Origin: CAKMMH01 sp927798255
GTDB taxonomy: Bacteria > Bdellovibrionota_C > UBA2361 > CAKMMH01
NCBI GenBank assembly: GCA_034180415.1
Contig: JAXFOK010000079.1
Location: 1-64,000 of the forward strand
Reading direction: 5' to 3'
Length of the DNA stretch: 64,000 bases
Position numbers and translations under genes: made by a program. This document shows, one piece after another, positions 54,031 to 62,625 of the stretch; the stretch's first letter is position 1, and each line of letters opens with the position of its first letter. A model generated the notes under the pieces. It worked only from the letters and a program-made list of their open reading frames with translations. It was not told where the DNA came from and did no database searches.

Positions 54031-54804
54031 TTACTTAATCATATCTTCAATCCATGCATATCCATCACTTTCAAGCTTATCTGCAAGTGTTGCATCTCCT
54101 TCATATACAAATTTTCCATTTATTAATACATGAATTTTATCTGGTTTTATATAATCTAAAAGTCTCTTATAGTGCGTAATTAATAAGAATGATGCTTTAG
54201 GATTTTCTTCTTTATAATTATTAATTGCAGCTGCGACATCAGAAAGCGCGTCAATATCAAGTCCTGAGTCAATCTCATCTAAGATAGCAAGCTTTGGTTT
54301 TAAAAATGAAAGCTGTAAAATTTCACATCTTTTCTTCTCTCCACCTGAGAATCCTTCATTTATTGAACGAGATAAAATTTTTGATGGAAAATTTAATTTT
54401 TTAATTTTATCATCAAGCATTGCTTTAAACTCTCTTAAATTTACTTCTTTTTCACCTCTATATTTTCTAACTTCATTAAGTGATGTTCTTAAAAAATAAT
54501 TAAGCATCACACCTGGAAGTTCAATTGGATTTTGAAAAGACAAGAACATTCCTTCACCAGCACGTTCTTCCGGTTTTAAAGAAAGTAAATCCTTATTGTT
54601 AAAAAGCACTTCTCCACTATCTACTTTATACATAGGATTTCCAGCAAGCACATTTGAAAGTGTACTTTTTCCAGAACCATTAAGCCCCATTATAGCGTGA
54701 ACTTCACCTTCTTTAATTTCTAAATCAATTCCTTTTAATATATTATTATCTTCAACCGAAGCAAAAAGTTTATTCACATTTAAAATCGTATTAGCGTCTG
54801 TCAT
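54031..54804 (-). CDS. sufC: Fe-S assembly ATPase SufC
   Basis: A 257-residue ABC-type ATPase. Walker A is GLNGSGKSTLSN, the signature is GFSGGEKKRCEI, and Walker B is LAILDEIDSGLDID. It drives conformational changes in SufB and SufD. It lies 12 bp after sufB. Confidence 0.97.
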   Translation of the reverse strand: MTDANTILNVNKLFASVEDNNILKGIDLEIKEGEVHAIMGLNGSGKSTLSNVLAGNPMYKVDSGEVLFNNKDLLSLKPEERAGEGMFLSFQNPIELPGVMLNYFLRTSLNEVRKYRGEKEVNLREFKAMLDDKIKKLNFPSKILSRSINEGFSGGEKKRCEILQLSFLKPKLAILDEIDSGLDIDALSDVAAAINNYKEENPKASFLLITHYKRLLDYIKPDKIHVLINGKFVYEGDATLADKLESDGYAWIEDMIK

Positions 54805-54816
54805 AAATCATTTCCT

Positions 54817-56265
54817 TTATCCTATACTACCTTCTAAAGTTACATTTAAAAGTTGTCTTGCCTCAACTGCGAATTCCATAGGAAGCTCATTAAATACTTC
54901 TTTGCAAAATCCATTTACAATCATTGAAATTGCATCTTCTTTTGAAATGCCTCTTTGATTACAATAAAAAATTTGTTCGTCACTAATTTTCGAAGTTGTG
55001 GCTTCATGCTCCACTACAGCAGTGCTATTTGCAACATCCATATAAGGAAAAGTATGCGCTCCGCACTTGTTTCCAATAAGCATCGAATCGCACTGAGAAT
55101 AATTTCTTGCATTATTAGCAGAAGGAAGTATTTTAACAAGTCCTCTATACGAATTATTACTATAAAGTGCGCTTATTCCTTTCGAAATAATTGTGCTTCT
55201 TGTATTTTTCCCAACATGAATCATCTTTGTACCAGTGTCAGCTTGCTGATAATTATTAGTTACTGCAACTGAGTGAAATTCTCCAACGCTATTATCACCC
55301 TTTAAAACGCAGCTTGGATATTTCCAAGTTACAGCAGACCCTGTTTCAACTTGAGTCCAGGAAATCTTAGAATTTTTCCCTTCGCAAAGCCCTCGCTTAG
55401 TTACAAAGTTATATACACCACCCTTTCCATTTTTATCCCCGGGGTACCAGTTTTGAATAGTAGAATATTTTATATGAGCACCTTCAAGCGCGACAAGCTC
55501 AACAACTGCTGCATGAAGTTGATATTCATCACGCATTGGAGCCGTACAGCCTTCCATATAACTTACATAACTTCCTTTATCTGCGATAATTAATGTTCTT
55601 TCAAATTGCCCTGTATTTTGCGCATTTATTCTAAAATATGTTGAAAGCTCAATTGGGCATCTTACACCTTCTGGCACATAGACAAACGTGCCATCTGAAA
55701 ACACGGCAGAATTTAGTGCAGAAAAAAAATTATCACTAACTGACACAACAGATGCGAGATACTTTTTTATAAGCTCAGGATAATCCCTTACTGCTTCACT
55801 TATAGAACAAAAAATAATCCCAACGTCATTTAATTGCTTCTTATAAGTTGTAGCAATAGAAACACTATCAAACACAGCATCGACTGCAACTCCTTGAAGC
55901 ATTTTTTGTTCCTCAAGTGGAATCCCAAGTTTTTTATAAGTTTCTAAAATTTCAGGATCAACATCATCAAGACTTTTTAAATCATTAACTTTTTTAGGAG
56001 CAGAGTAATAACAAAGAGCGTTGTAATCAACTTTTTCAAACTTTAAAAAAGCCCAATCAGGTTCTTCTAGCTCTCTCCATTTTCTATAAGCATTTAGTCT
56101 AAATTCAAGCATAAATTCAGGTTCGTTTTTCTTTTTTGAAATAAGTTTTATAATATCTTCACCAATTCCTACAGGTACCGTGTCATTTTCGACTTGAGTC
56201 GTAAAACCGTACTTATACTCTGAATCTTCAATATTTTTTAAAATATCAAATTGTGACTTTTCCAT
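54817..56265 (-). CDS. sufB: Fe-S assembly scaffold SufB
   Basis: A 482-residue SufB. It has the long conserved sections KYGFTTQVENDTVPVGIGE, VPEGVRCPIELSTYFRINA and RNYSQCDSMLIGNKCGAHTF, and C-terminal ATTSKISDEQIFYCNQRGIS. The Fe-S assembly Cys is in the SQCDS motif. It heads sufBCD. sufS and sufU/sufE are not in the window; a SUFU-domain gene lies immediately upstream. Confidence 0.97.
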   Translation of the reverse strand: MEKSQFDILKNIEDSEYKYGFTTQVENDTVPVGIGEDIIKLISKKKNEPEFMLEFRLNAYRKWRELEEPDWAFLKFEKVDYNALCYYSAPKKVNDLKSLDDVDPEILETYKKLGIPLEEQKMLQGVAVDAVFDSVSIATTYKKQLNDVGIIFCSISEAVRDYPELIKKYLASVVSVSDNFFSALNSAVFSDGTFVYVPEGVRCPIELSTYFRINAQNTGQFERTLIIADKGSYVSYMEGCTAPMRDEYQLHAAVVELVALEGAHIKYSTIQNWYPGDKNGKGGVYNFVTKRGLCEGKNSKISWTQVETGSAVTWKYPSCVLKGDNSVGEFHSVAVTNNYQQADTGTKMIHVGKNTRSTIISKGISALYSNNSYRGLVKILPSANNARNYSQCDSMLIGNKCGAHTFPYMDVANSTAVVEHEATTSKISDEQIFYCNQRGISKEDAISMIVNGFCKEVFNELPMEFAVEARQLLNVTLEGSIG

Positions 56266-56286
56266 ATAAAAATATAATTAAAATTT

Positions 56287-57672
56287 TTAAATTAATCTTT
56301 CCGTTTTTTCAATTATTGAACGTCTATTAATTTTAGTTGTTTGATGCAAACCTCTTTCTTTTAATAAATCAAGTATATATTCTATAGAGAACTTATTTGC
56401 AAATTCAAGCTCACTTTCTGTAATTCCTAATACATTTTTATAATAAAAATTTCCACCTTTTGCCATTTGAACATTAGATAAATCTTCAAAATCAGAAATC
56501 AAAATGCCAGTTAAACCTTCATTATTAACTTCAACTAAAGGTGCATTAAGTTTTATAGCAAACCCATTATTCATTTTTCTTAACTCATCATGCTCAAGAC
56601 AAAGCCATGAAGCTACAAATGCTTTTTTAGGCCAATTAGGAATATTTAAAAGTCCATTTTTACATCTAAAATCTCTTTCTTCTAATACGACACTAAAAAC
56701 AAACTCTGTTCCAACACCATATTCACTAATACCAAATTTTCTAAGAGAGTTTGTAACATAATACAAAATCACTACTCCCTTCTCTGATAAACTTCTATCT
56801 TCATAAACATAAACCGGTAGAGATGATTCTTTTAAATTCTTAACATCATCTACACCAAAACCAAGCATAACCAACTCTTTTCTTAAATTGATATCTATTT
56901 TTTCGACATAATTTCCATATGATACCTCAAAAACTTCTAATGCATCATTATATACAGGTTTTAAATACTTGTGAGTTTCTTTTACCACATAAGTTTTTTT
57001 AACCTTTTGCTTAAAAACTATATCAGCGCCAGAATACCAATCTTTAAAAGATTCTCCTTGTCTATTATGAACAGAATATAAAGTACCAATTGATAATAAA
57101 TTGCAAACTCCATTTGATATAACTTCATATTTTAAAGTTGAAACAAAACTTGAAGCATATTTTAGAATATCATCAAGGGTATACTGCTTGCTTATTTCAA
57201 GTTTATTAGACCAAGAAGTTTTTAATAATTTTTTAAATTCTATAGGGTTATATTTTTCTTTGAAAAACGTATTTAAAAGTAAACATTTTTCAAAAGAAAT
57301 TGATAATGTTTGTTCATTTTTCATTATAATTACATTATCTTTCTCACTATAATCAATCCCCCAATTAGCATTTGGTATCAAAAATCCAAAATTTTCAAGA
57401 TATACACATGTAAGGTTTTCTAAATTACTTTTGATTATTTCATTAAAAAATTTTGATATAATTTTAGCATCATTGTTATTAACATCATGGAAAATATCAA
57501 AATTTCTTTTATTAACATCATTAATTGTTCTATATCTTGATTTACTTGAAGATGAAATCACAGAAAGTCTTGATGCGTGAGGGGTTCTACTAAACGACCT
57601 CTTGTTAATTTTATTAAAATTATCGTTTACCAAAACATCTATATCTTGATTTAAATCTGCATTAGCATTCAC
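56287..57672 (-). CDS. Protein with a C-terminal SUFU (suppressor of fused)-like domain
   Basis: A 461-residue soluble protein. The N-terminal 50 residues are disordered. Residues about 60-240 hold two segments (LTCVYLENFGFLIPNAN and VISNGVCNLLSIGTLYSVHN) that vaguely resemble the paired HU-like domains of CCDC81-type proteins. This is a weak likeness. The C-terminal 185 residues look like the SUFU domain of bacterial suppressor-of-fused homologues: GVGTEFVFSVVLEE, FVASWLCLEHDELRK, and the terminal YYKNVLGITESELEFANKFS. Bacterial SUFU proteins are often immunity proteins or unknown. It starts the transcript that continues to sufB 21 bp later; the name similarity to suf is coincidental. Confidence 0.55.
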   Translation of the reverse strand: MNANADLNQDIDVLVNDNFNKINKRSFSRTPHASRLSVISSSSKSRYRTINDVNKRNFDIFHDVNNNDAKIISKFFNEIIKSNLENLTCVYLENFGFLIPNANWGIDYSEKDNVIIMKNEQTLSISFEKCLLLNTFFKEKYNPIEFKKLLKTSWSNKLEISKQYTLDDILKYASSFVSTLKYEVISNGVCNLLSIGTLYSVHNRQGESFKDWYSGADIVFKQKVKKTYVVKETHKYLKPVYNDALEVFEVSYGNYVEKIDINLRKELVMLGFGVDDVKNLKESSLPVYVYEDRSLSEKGVVILYYVTNSLRKFGISEYGVGTEFVFSVVLEERDFRCKNGLLNIPNWPKKAFVASWLCLEHDELRKMNNGFAIKLNAPLVEVNNEGLTGILISDFEDLSNVQMAKGGNFYYKNVLGITESELEFANKFSIEYILDLLKERGLHQTTKINRRSIIEKTERLI

Positions 57673-57816
57673 TTTAAACGTTCCCCCTTATTCCCACTAC
57701 ATTCTTATACTAATTGACCTGTCTTTTATTAACTTTATTATAGGAAACCTCAATAAAACACTAGCTTTTACGCAATCACTACATTATAATAAAATTCATT
57801 TTTATATCAAGAAAAA

Positions 57817-57870
57817 TTACTGTTTACAGTGCCAATTTGTTGTATAATTTTTATATAATTTACTGTTTAC
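57817..57870. promoter_or_regulatory. Direct repeat and palindrome upstream of mlaA
   Basis: TTACTGTTTAC occurs twice (57817-57827 and 57860-57870), 43 bp apart. The first copy is part of the perfect palindrome ACTGTTTACAGT (57819-57830). TATAAT-type hexamers at 57843-57848 and 57854-57859 lie between them, so the repeats bracket the likely mlaA promoter. Bound factor unknown. Confidence 0.5.
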
Positions 57871-57888
57871 TATATGGTGAGTGATTGC

Positions 57889-58812
57889 ATGAAAATTTAC
57901 AAAAATAATCTTCTAATATTCTTTTTTTTATCATTTTTTATAACAATATTACCTAGTTATGCTCAAGTTATCGACCCTTATGAAAATGAATGGCAAGAAG
58001 CAGACGAATCGTTTGTTAACAACCCCCAAGGTTCTACAACAAATGATGACGTTAATAATGTGCAGGATAATAATAGCCTAAATCAGGAAGCTAATGACAC
58101 AAAAATAAAAGAAACCAAAGAAGATGAAATATGGGATCCATTTGAGACTGTAAATAGAGGGATTTTTTGGTTTAACGATGTTACCGATACTTATTTAATA
58201 GGACCTGTAGCTAGAGGTTATGATTTCATTATGCCAGAATTTGCTCAAACTGGGGTTAGAAACTTTTTTAGCAACCTTTCATATCCTATAAATCTTGCAA
58301 GCGACCTTATAAGGTTTGATTTTGGCGATATGGGAATTCATACTTCAAGATTTTTAATAAATACAATCCTTGGAATTGGTGGACTTTTTGATGTAGCGAC
58401 AGAAATGGGAATCGATGATATAAAAACAGATATAGGGTTAGCGCTTTATGATTATAATATTCCTGCCGGGCCTTATATTGTGATACCTTTTGTTGGACCT
58501 AGTAACTTTAGAGATGGATTATCCATGGGAGCTGGTACATACATTCAACCTTTTGCAATTGCAGAATATTCTGGGGTAAAAGCAGGGATAACTGATAAAG
58601 CTCAATGGGGAGGTGCAGTATTAGATGGCATTCAAACTAGGGCAGATGGCGAAGAAGCACTCAAATCTGCAAAAGAAGCATCTATTGATTATTATTTATT
58701 TATGCAATCAGCGTATTATCAATTTAGAGAAGGTAAGCTTAAAAAATTACGTGGTGAAATTAATAAAGACAATCTTCCAGATGAAAACAATGAGGATGAG
58801 TGGGATTTTTAG
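57889..58812 (+). CDS. mlaA: MlaA/VacJ-family outer-membrane lipid-asymmetry protein
   Basis: About 307 residues from the ATG at 57889, which has GGTGAG seven nt upstream. The ATG at 57874 would add five residues and lacks such a site. The signal peptide is LLIFFFLSFFITILPSYAQ. The MlaA core is VNRGIFWFNDVTDTYLIGPV with ARGYDFIMPEFAQTGVRNFF, then LGIGGLFDVATEMGI and YIVIPFVGPSNFRDGLSMG. MlaA extracts misplaced phospholipids from the outer leaflet. The usual lipobox Cys is absent, so it would not be a lipoprotein here. It shares a transcript with the next lipoprotein, 27 bp on. Confidence 0.92.
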   Translation: MKIYKNNLLIFFFLSFFITILPSYAQVIDPYENEWQEADESFVNNPQGSTTNDDVNNVQDNNSLNQEANDTKIKETKEDEIWDPFETVNRGIFWFNDVTDTYLIGPVARGYDFIMPEFAQTGVRNFFSNLSYPINLASDLIRFDFGDMGIHTSRFLINTILGIGGLFDVATEMGIDDIKTDIGLALYDYNIPAGPYIVIPFVGPSNFRDGLSMGAGTYIQPFAIAEYSGVKAGITDKAQWGGAVLDGIQTRADGEEALKSAKEASIDYYLFMQSAYYQFREGKLKKLRGEINKDNLPDENNEDEWDF

Positions 58813-58839
58813 TTTAAAAACTTTTTTAATTTAAAGAAT

Positions 58840-59397
58840 ATGTTTAAAACTTTTAAAATTTATTTATTAATATTTTTCTGCCTATCAGGTTGTATAACAA
58901 CAAAACTTGAATCAAATGATATAAGCGAAGATTTAAAAAGGCTTTCTTATGCAAACTGGAACCCTGTATGCGTAAATGTAGTAGGAGATCTTTCAAAGTC
59001 TTTGGGACATCAATACGTAGTACCGTTTATACCTGTTGGAAAAATCGTATTAGAAAAATCTCCTAGAACATTTATATATTCTTCAATATTTAAAGTTTTT
59101 AGCCTAGCGCATTTTTCGCCAACACTTAGTTCTAATAAATGTAGAGATATTTTAACTATTAACGTTAAAGACTTAAGCTTAACGGCTTATGATTTATTTT
59201 TTACAAGAAGAATCGTAGGAACAATAAAATATCAAATAGTTTACACAAGAAATGGTGTACTTCATAATATGAAAGAAGACGCTGTAAAAACAAGTTACTA
59301 TAAACGATATGCATTTAAATCAGAGCTTGAGTATGTACTAAATAAACTTCTAGATGAATTTAGTAAAGAAGCAGTTGATGTAATGAAGTATTTTTAA
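58840..59397 (+). CDS. Lipoprotein downstream of mlaA, unknown function
   Basis: A 185-residue lipoprotein with lipobox CLSGC, modified Cys18. The mature part (PVCVNVVGDLSKSLGHQYVV, VVPFIPVGKIVLEK, CRDILTINVKDLSLTAYDLF) looks like a small alpha/beta periplasmic lipoprotein. It starts 27 bp after mlaA, so a role with MlaA is likely: as MlaA here lacks its own lipid anchor, this protein might tether or assist it, but this is conjecture. Confidence 0.7.
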   Translation: MFKTFKIYLLIFFCLSGCITTKLESNDISEDLKRLSYANWNPVCVNVVGDLSKSLGHQYVVPFIPVGKIVLEKSPRTFIYSSIFKVFSLAHFSPTLSSNKCRDILTINVKDLSLTAYDLFFTRRIVGTIKYQIVYTRNGVLHNMKEDAVKTSYYKRYAFKSELEYVLNKLLDEFSKEAVDVMKYF

Positions 59398-59620
59398 AAA
59401 TATAGAGCAGGTTACAGGTTTAACGTAGCTGGAAACAGGTATCGGGCTTCAGGTATCAGTCCCAGGCTTCAGATAGCAGGGTTCAGGTAGCAGGCAGAGG
59501 GTATCAGAGAGCTGATACCAGAAAACAGCTACCAGTTATCTGCAACCTGCTATCAGATTCTGGGTTTATCAGTTTTCTGAAAGCAGATTGCTGAAAGCTG
59601 AATACGGATATATTACGCAT
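59398..59620. repeat. Largest intergenic CAGGTATCAG-type repeat cluster, copy F
   Basis: About 220 bp of tightly packed degenerate units: CAGGTTACAGGTTTAAC, ACAGGTATCGGGCTTCAGG, TATCAG, GCTTCAGATAGCAG, GTTCAGGTAGCAG, GAGGGTATCAGAGAGC, then the complement-like CTGATACCAG, CTACCAGTTATCTG, ACCTGCTATCAG. The first half is mostly one orientation and the second mostly the other, so the cluster can fold back on itself. No ORF, no spacers of constant length. Confidence 0.75.
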
Positions 59621-59627
59621 CGCAATA

Positions 59628-59669
59628 AAAAAGGATCGTCATATTAAATTCAACGACGATCCTTTTTTA
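59628..59669. terminator. Strong bidirectional terminator
   Basis: AAAAAAGGATCGTC (59628-59641) pairs perfectly with GACGATCCTTTTTT (59656-59669) around a 14-nt loop. It separates the mlaA unit from the convergent lipoprotein gene. Confidence 0.9.
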
Positions 59670-59706
59670 AATTTGTGTTTATTAAAAATATTTAACTAAT
59701 AACTAG

Positions 59707-61365
59707 TTATTTCAACACTACCTTTGTTTCACCAATAACCGTGTTACCTTCTGAAAAAACATCAATAACAGTGTCTGGTGTTTGCTCTAAAAGATCGATA
59801 GTTTCCTCTAGATTAGGAATATCTTTTTTAGCAAAAGTAGAAAGTGTTGAATTTATTGAACGTAGCGCTCTAGCAAAAGATTTTGAACTACCATAAATAT
59901 TAATTATGCTATTTCTTTTTGTAGAAAACTTTTCTCTTACATCACTTGCTGTTTTTATAGCTTCTTTGCTTACTATATCAGAAACTAAACTTTCACCACT
60001 AGCTACAATCAAATCATCTCCATTTTTTGATAAGAAAACTCCAACACCAAATGGCGTCATTAGATATTCTGTATCTAAACTACTAATCTGCTTTTTCTGC
60101 CAAGCATTAAGAGGAATTGGAATTGCCCCTTTAGTATTAGCAATCGTTGACTTAATATCACTTACAATTTTATCTGAATCAGCTACCTTATTACCTATAA
60201 TTGCAATACTTGGAAACATAGAAGCTTGAGGTCCTTGAAGAAGTAAATTAATATTATCCATATTTAGTAAATACATATAAGGCTCAAAATCTTTTTCAAG
60301 ATTAAATTCTTTTATCAAGCTTTTAATTAAATTCATATTTATAGTTAAACTAAACATAGTATCTCGAGGCAGAGTGCTTGGAGCATCGACATGATTAGCT
60401 GAATTAAAAATATTAGCTAACTTTTTTTGCTCATCTGTTTGAGGTGTGTAATAACCAGCAACTCTTGTTACTAGCATCTCATTATCGCTATCAAATGCTT
60501 GGTTTAAAACTAAATTCTTAACAGGTAACTTAGCAATTTCTTCTTGAATTTTATGTTCAGGTAAAAATTTTGAATTTAACACTAATGCTGCAAATCCAAA
60601 ACTTACACTACCATCTTTTAAAGACTGTTTATAAGATTTACTAAATGTAGCATCTTCCTTTAAAAGTTTATTTATATAATTTGAGTCATACTTATCATCT
60701 AAATATCTTTCGATGAGATTTGTTTGATTTGAAATAGCTAAGCCATCACCTTTTACCAAAAAATAAACTGTCATATCAACATTATCTTTATCTGCTAAAT
60801 TAATACTTACGGTATTATTTCCTTTAATATTAACATCTTCATAAGTTAGTTTATTCTCTTTCGCGAATTCTCTAATTGTATTATACACTTCTTTATCATT
60901 TAGCTTTCTTTCTAACTGAGTATACATTGCAACAGGAAAAGAATTTTTTGATAATTCATCTATAAAGAAAACCCCTTTTGATACGCAGGATTCGAAATCA
61001 AATTTATCTGTGTTATAAATCTTCTTCAAAATATCAAAATATCTTTTTAACGAAGCATCATTTTTTGCCATTGATTCAATCATATTATTTGCTGCAGCGG
61101 CTGTAGGGTGCTTTTTCATAAGATCTTTATATTCTTTATTTGTAGTATCCCACACAGCAAAAATAGGTGAATCATAACCTATTTTCTTAACAAGAGGGTT
61201 ATTTTCTAAAATAGAATTAGTGCTAGAGGATTTTGATTTAAAGAAAGAAAAAAATCCGCTAGATGTTGAAGAAGATGATGATGAATCATCTTTTGAACAT
61301 CCGATAATCACAAACAATAATGATAACAAAAATATTACAATTAACGATTTAATTAAATTTTTCAT
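59707..61365 (-). CDS. Large lipoprotein resembling DUF3352-type proteins
   Basis: A 552-residue lipoprotein with lipobox VIIGC, modified Cys23, then a Ser-rich linker (DDSSSSSSTSSG, residues 26-37). The body alternates predicted helices and strands; VYFLVKGDGLAISNQTNLIE (about 220) and GVGVFLSKNGDDLIVASGES (about 455) are the repeated beta-alpha elements found in DUF3352/YfhH-like surface proteins. I do not recognise a catalytic site. The ribosome-binding site is AAAGGAGC. It stands alone. Confidence 0.65.
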   Translation of the reverse strand: MKNLIKSLIVIFLLSLLFVIIGCSKDDSSSSSSTSSGFFSFFKSKSSSTNSILENNPLVKKIGYDSPIFAVWDTTNKEYKDLMKKHPTAAAANNMIESMAKNDASLKRYFDILKKIYNTDKFDFESCVSKGVFFIDELSKNSFPVAMYTQLERKLNDKEVYNTIREFAKENKLTYEDVNIKGNNTVSINLADKDNVDMTVYFLVKGDGLAISNQTNLIERYLDDKYDSNYINKLLKEDATFSKSYKQSLKDGSVSFGFAALVLNSKFLPEHKIQEEIAKLPVKNLVLNQAFDSDNEMLVTRVAGYYTPQTDEQKKLANIFNSANHVDAPSTLPRDTMFSLTINMNLIKSLIKEFNLEKDFEPYMYLLNMDNINLLLQGPQASMFPSIAIIGNKVADSDKIVSDIKSTIANTKGAIPIPLNAWQKKQISSLDTEYLMTPFGVGVFLSKNGDDLIVASGESLVSDIVSKEAIKTASDVREKFSTKRNSIINIYGSSKSFARALRSINSTLSTFAKKDIPNLEETIDLLEQTPDTVIDVFSEGNTVIGETKVVLK

Positions 61366-61456
61366 TCTAGAAGCTCCTTTATTTTTAAATAGAGTCTTTA
61401 AAACAACTTATATAAATTATATAATAACTTAAGATTAATATATTTAATAGTTTTAT

Positions 61457-62512
61457 ATGAAAAAAGTCTTATTTTTAGAAAAAGTATTTTTAAAAGAAAG
61501 AAAATCACCAAAATTACGCGGGGTAGAGCTTTTTAATTTTTCATTAATTAAAGATTTACTAGCTCAAAACATAGAAATTTTTTCAATTGTTCACATTTCA
61601 TGGAAAGATACTTTTCAAGAAAACTTCAAATCTCCGTATTTACATGTGCAATATACCAATCAAAAAATGAGTTTTTTGAGCGTAATATTTAAACTTTTAC
61701 TACTAAAAAAAGAAAAGATTGATATCTTATTTTTAGCAAACACAGGAGACACGCTTCTTGGAGCTATGCTTGTTTCAAAATTATTCAGAATTACAAGAAA
61801 ACAAGTATTATTAGCACATAGAGAGCCATCAAAAGCATTTTTAATTGCTTCAAAATTTGTCGAACTTGTAGCAGTATCAGTGAACCAAAAATTTGCAAGT
61901 ATTTTTAAAAAAGCAGGTTGTCCTGTTTCAAAGGTTTATTACGGAGTTAAAAATGCTTCAAAATTTTTAGAATTTAATATTCACAAAGATCATGAAAAGG
62001 TCGTTTTTGGAGTTGTCGGGGATTTAGATAATAAATGGAAAGGAGCAGATACAGCAATAGAAGCATTTTCGATGCTTTCAAAAGAGGCAAATAATATTTG
62101 CGAGCTTCGCCTTGCCTCATATACTAATAACTTACCTATAAATTTACCAAATAATATTAAAGCATTTAAGTGGCTCCCATATGAAGAAGTTGTAAATTTC
62201 TTTAATGAACTAGATGTGTTAATTGTTCCTTCATATGATGAAAAAGTAATGCGAGAAACCTTTTCTCAAGCAATGGTACAAGGAATGCTTTCAGGGCTTC
62301 CAATACTTGCAAATGATTTAGAAATCTTAAAAGAAAAATTAAATCAAGGTGGTGGATTTATATTTAAAAATCCAAATGAGTTAAAAGAAAAAATAGAAGA
62401 GCTTGCTTTTAATAAAAATCTTCGTATTTATCTTGGTGAAAAAGCAAGAAAAGTCGCGATACAAAGATATATCTGGGATACCGAATATTTTAGTGAAAAG
62501 TTTTTGCGTTAG
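61457..62512 (+). CDS. Glycosyltransferase family 4-like protein with altered EX7E motif
   Basis: A 351-residue GT-B fold protein. The N-terminal half includes KSPKLRGVELFNFSL, and the donor half includes VFGVVGDLDNKWKGADTAIE (about 183-202). The EX7E motif is RETFSQAMVQG: Glu267 is present but the second Glu is Gln275. Downstream GLPILANDLEILKE matches GT4 proteins. The substitution makes catalysis uncertain, though some GT4 groups tolerate it. It could decorate a surface polymer. It is not next to other glycan genes. Confidence 0.8.
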   Translation: MKKVLFLEKVFLKERKSPKLRGVELFNFSLIKDLLAQNIEIFSIVHISWKDTFQENFKSPYLHVQYTNQKMSFLSVIFKLLLLKKEKIDILFLANTGDTLLGAMLVSKLFRITRKQVLLAHREPSKAFLIASKFVELVAVSVNQKFASIFKKAGCPVSKVYYGVKNASKFLEFNIHKDHEKVVFGVVGDLDNKWKGADTAIEAFSMLSKEANNICELRLASYTNNLPINLPNNIKAFKWLPYEEVVNFFNELDVLIVPSYDEKVMRETFSQAMVQGMLSGLPILANDLEILKEKLNQGGGFIFKNPNELKEKIEELAFNKNLRIYLGEKARKVAIQRYIWDTEYFSEKFLR

Positions 62513-62529
62513 CAAAATTTGTGTTAGTA

Positions 62530-62565
62530 AAAAAGTTAAATAAAAAAGTTAAATAAAAAAACTCG
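62530..62565. repeat. Short direct repeat after the glycosyltransferase
   Basis: AAAAAAGTTAAAT occurs twice in tandem (about 62531-62557), then AAAAAAACTC. It is a slippage-type duplication with no ORF. Confidence 0.4.
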
Positions 62566-62625
62566 AATACGCTACTAGAAAGTAACGTCCCAAGCAATTA
62601 CATTTTAGTGCTTTAAGACAGCGAT

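Noticed and set aside
54955..55593. Plus-strand frames opposite sufB
   Set aside because: They arise from codon composition of the well-supported sufB gene and have no ribosome-binding site.
56287..57672. Reading the SUFU-like gene as a Suf-pathway protein (SufU, SufS or SufE)
   Set aside because: There is no SufU zinc-cysteine pattern, no PLP-binding lysine of SufS and no SufE cysteine loop; the likeness is to the suppressor-of-fused domain only.
59398..59620. Possible CRISPR array
   Set aside because: Units are degenerate, of unequal length, occur in both orientations and have no constant-length unique spacers; no cas genes are near.
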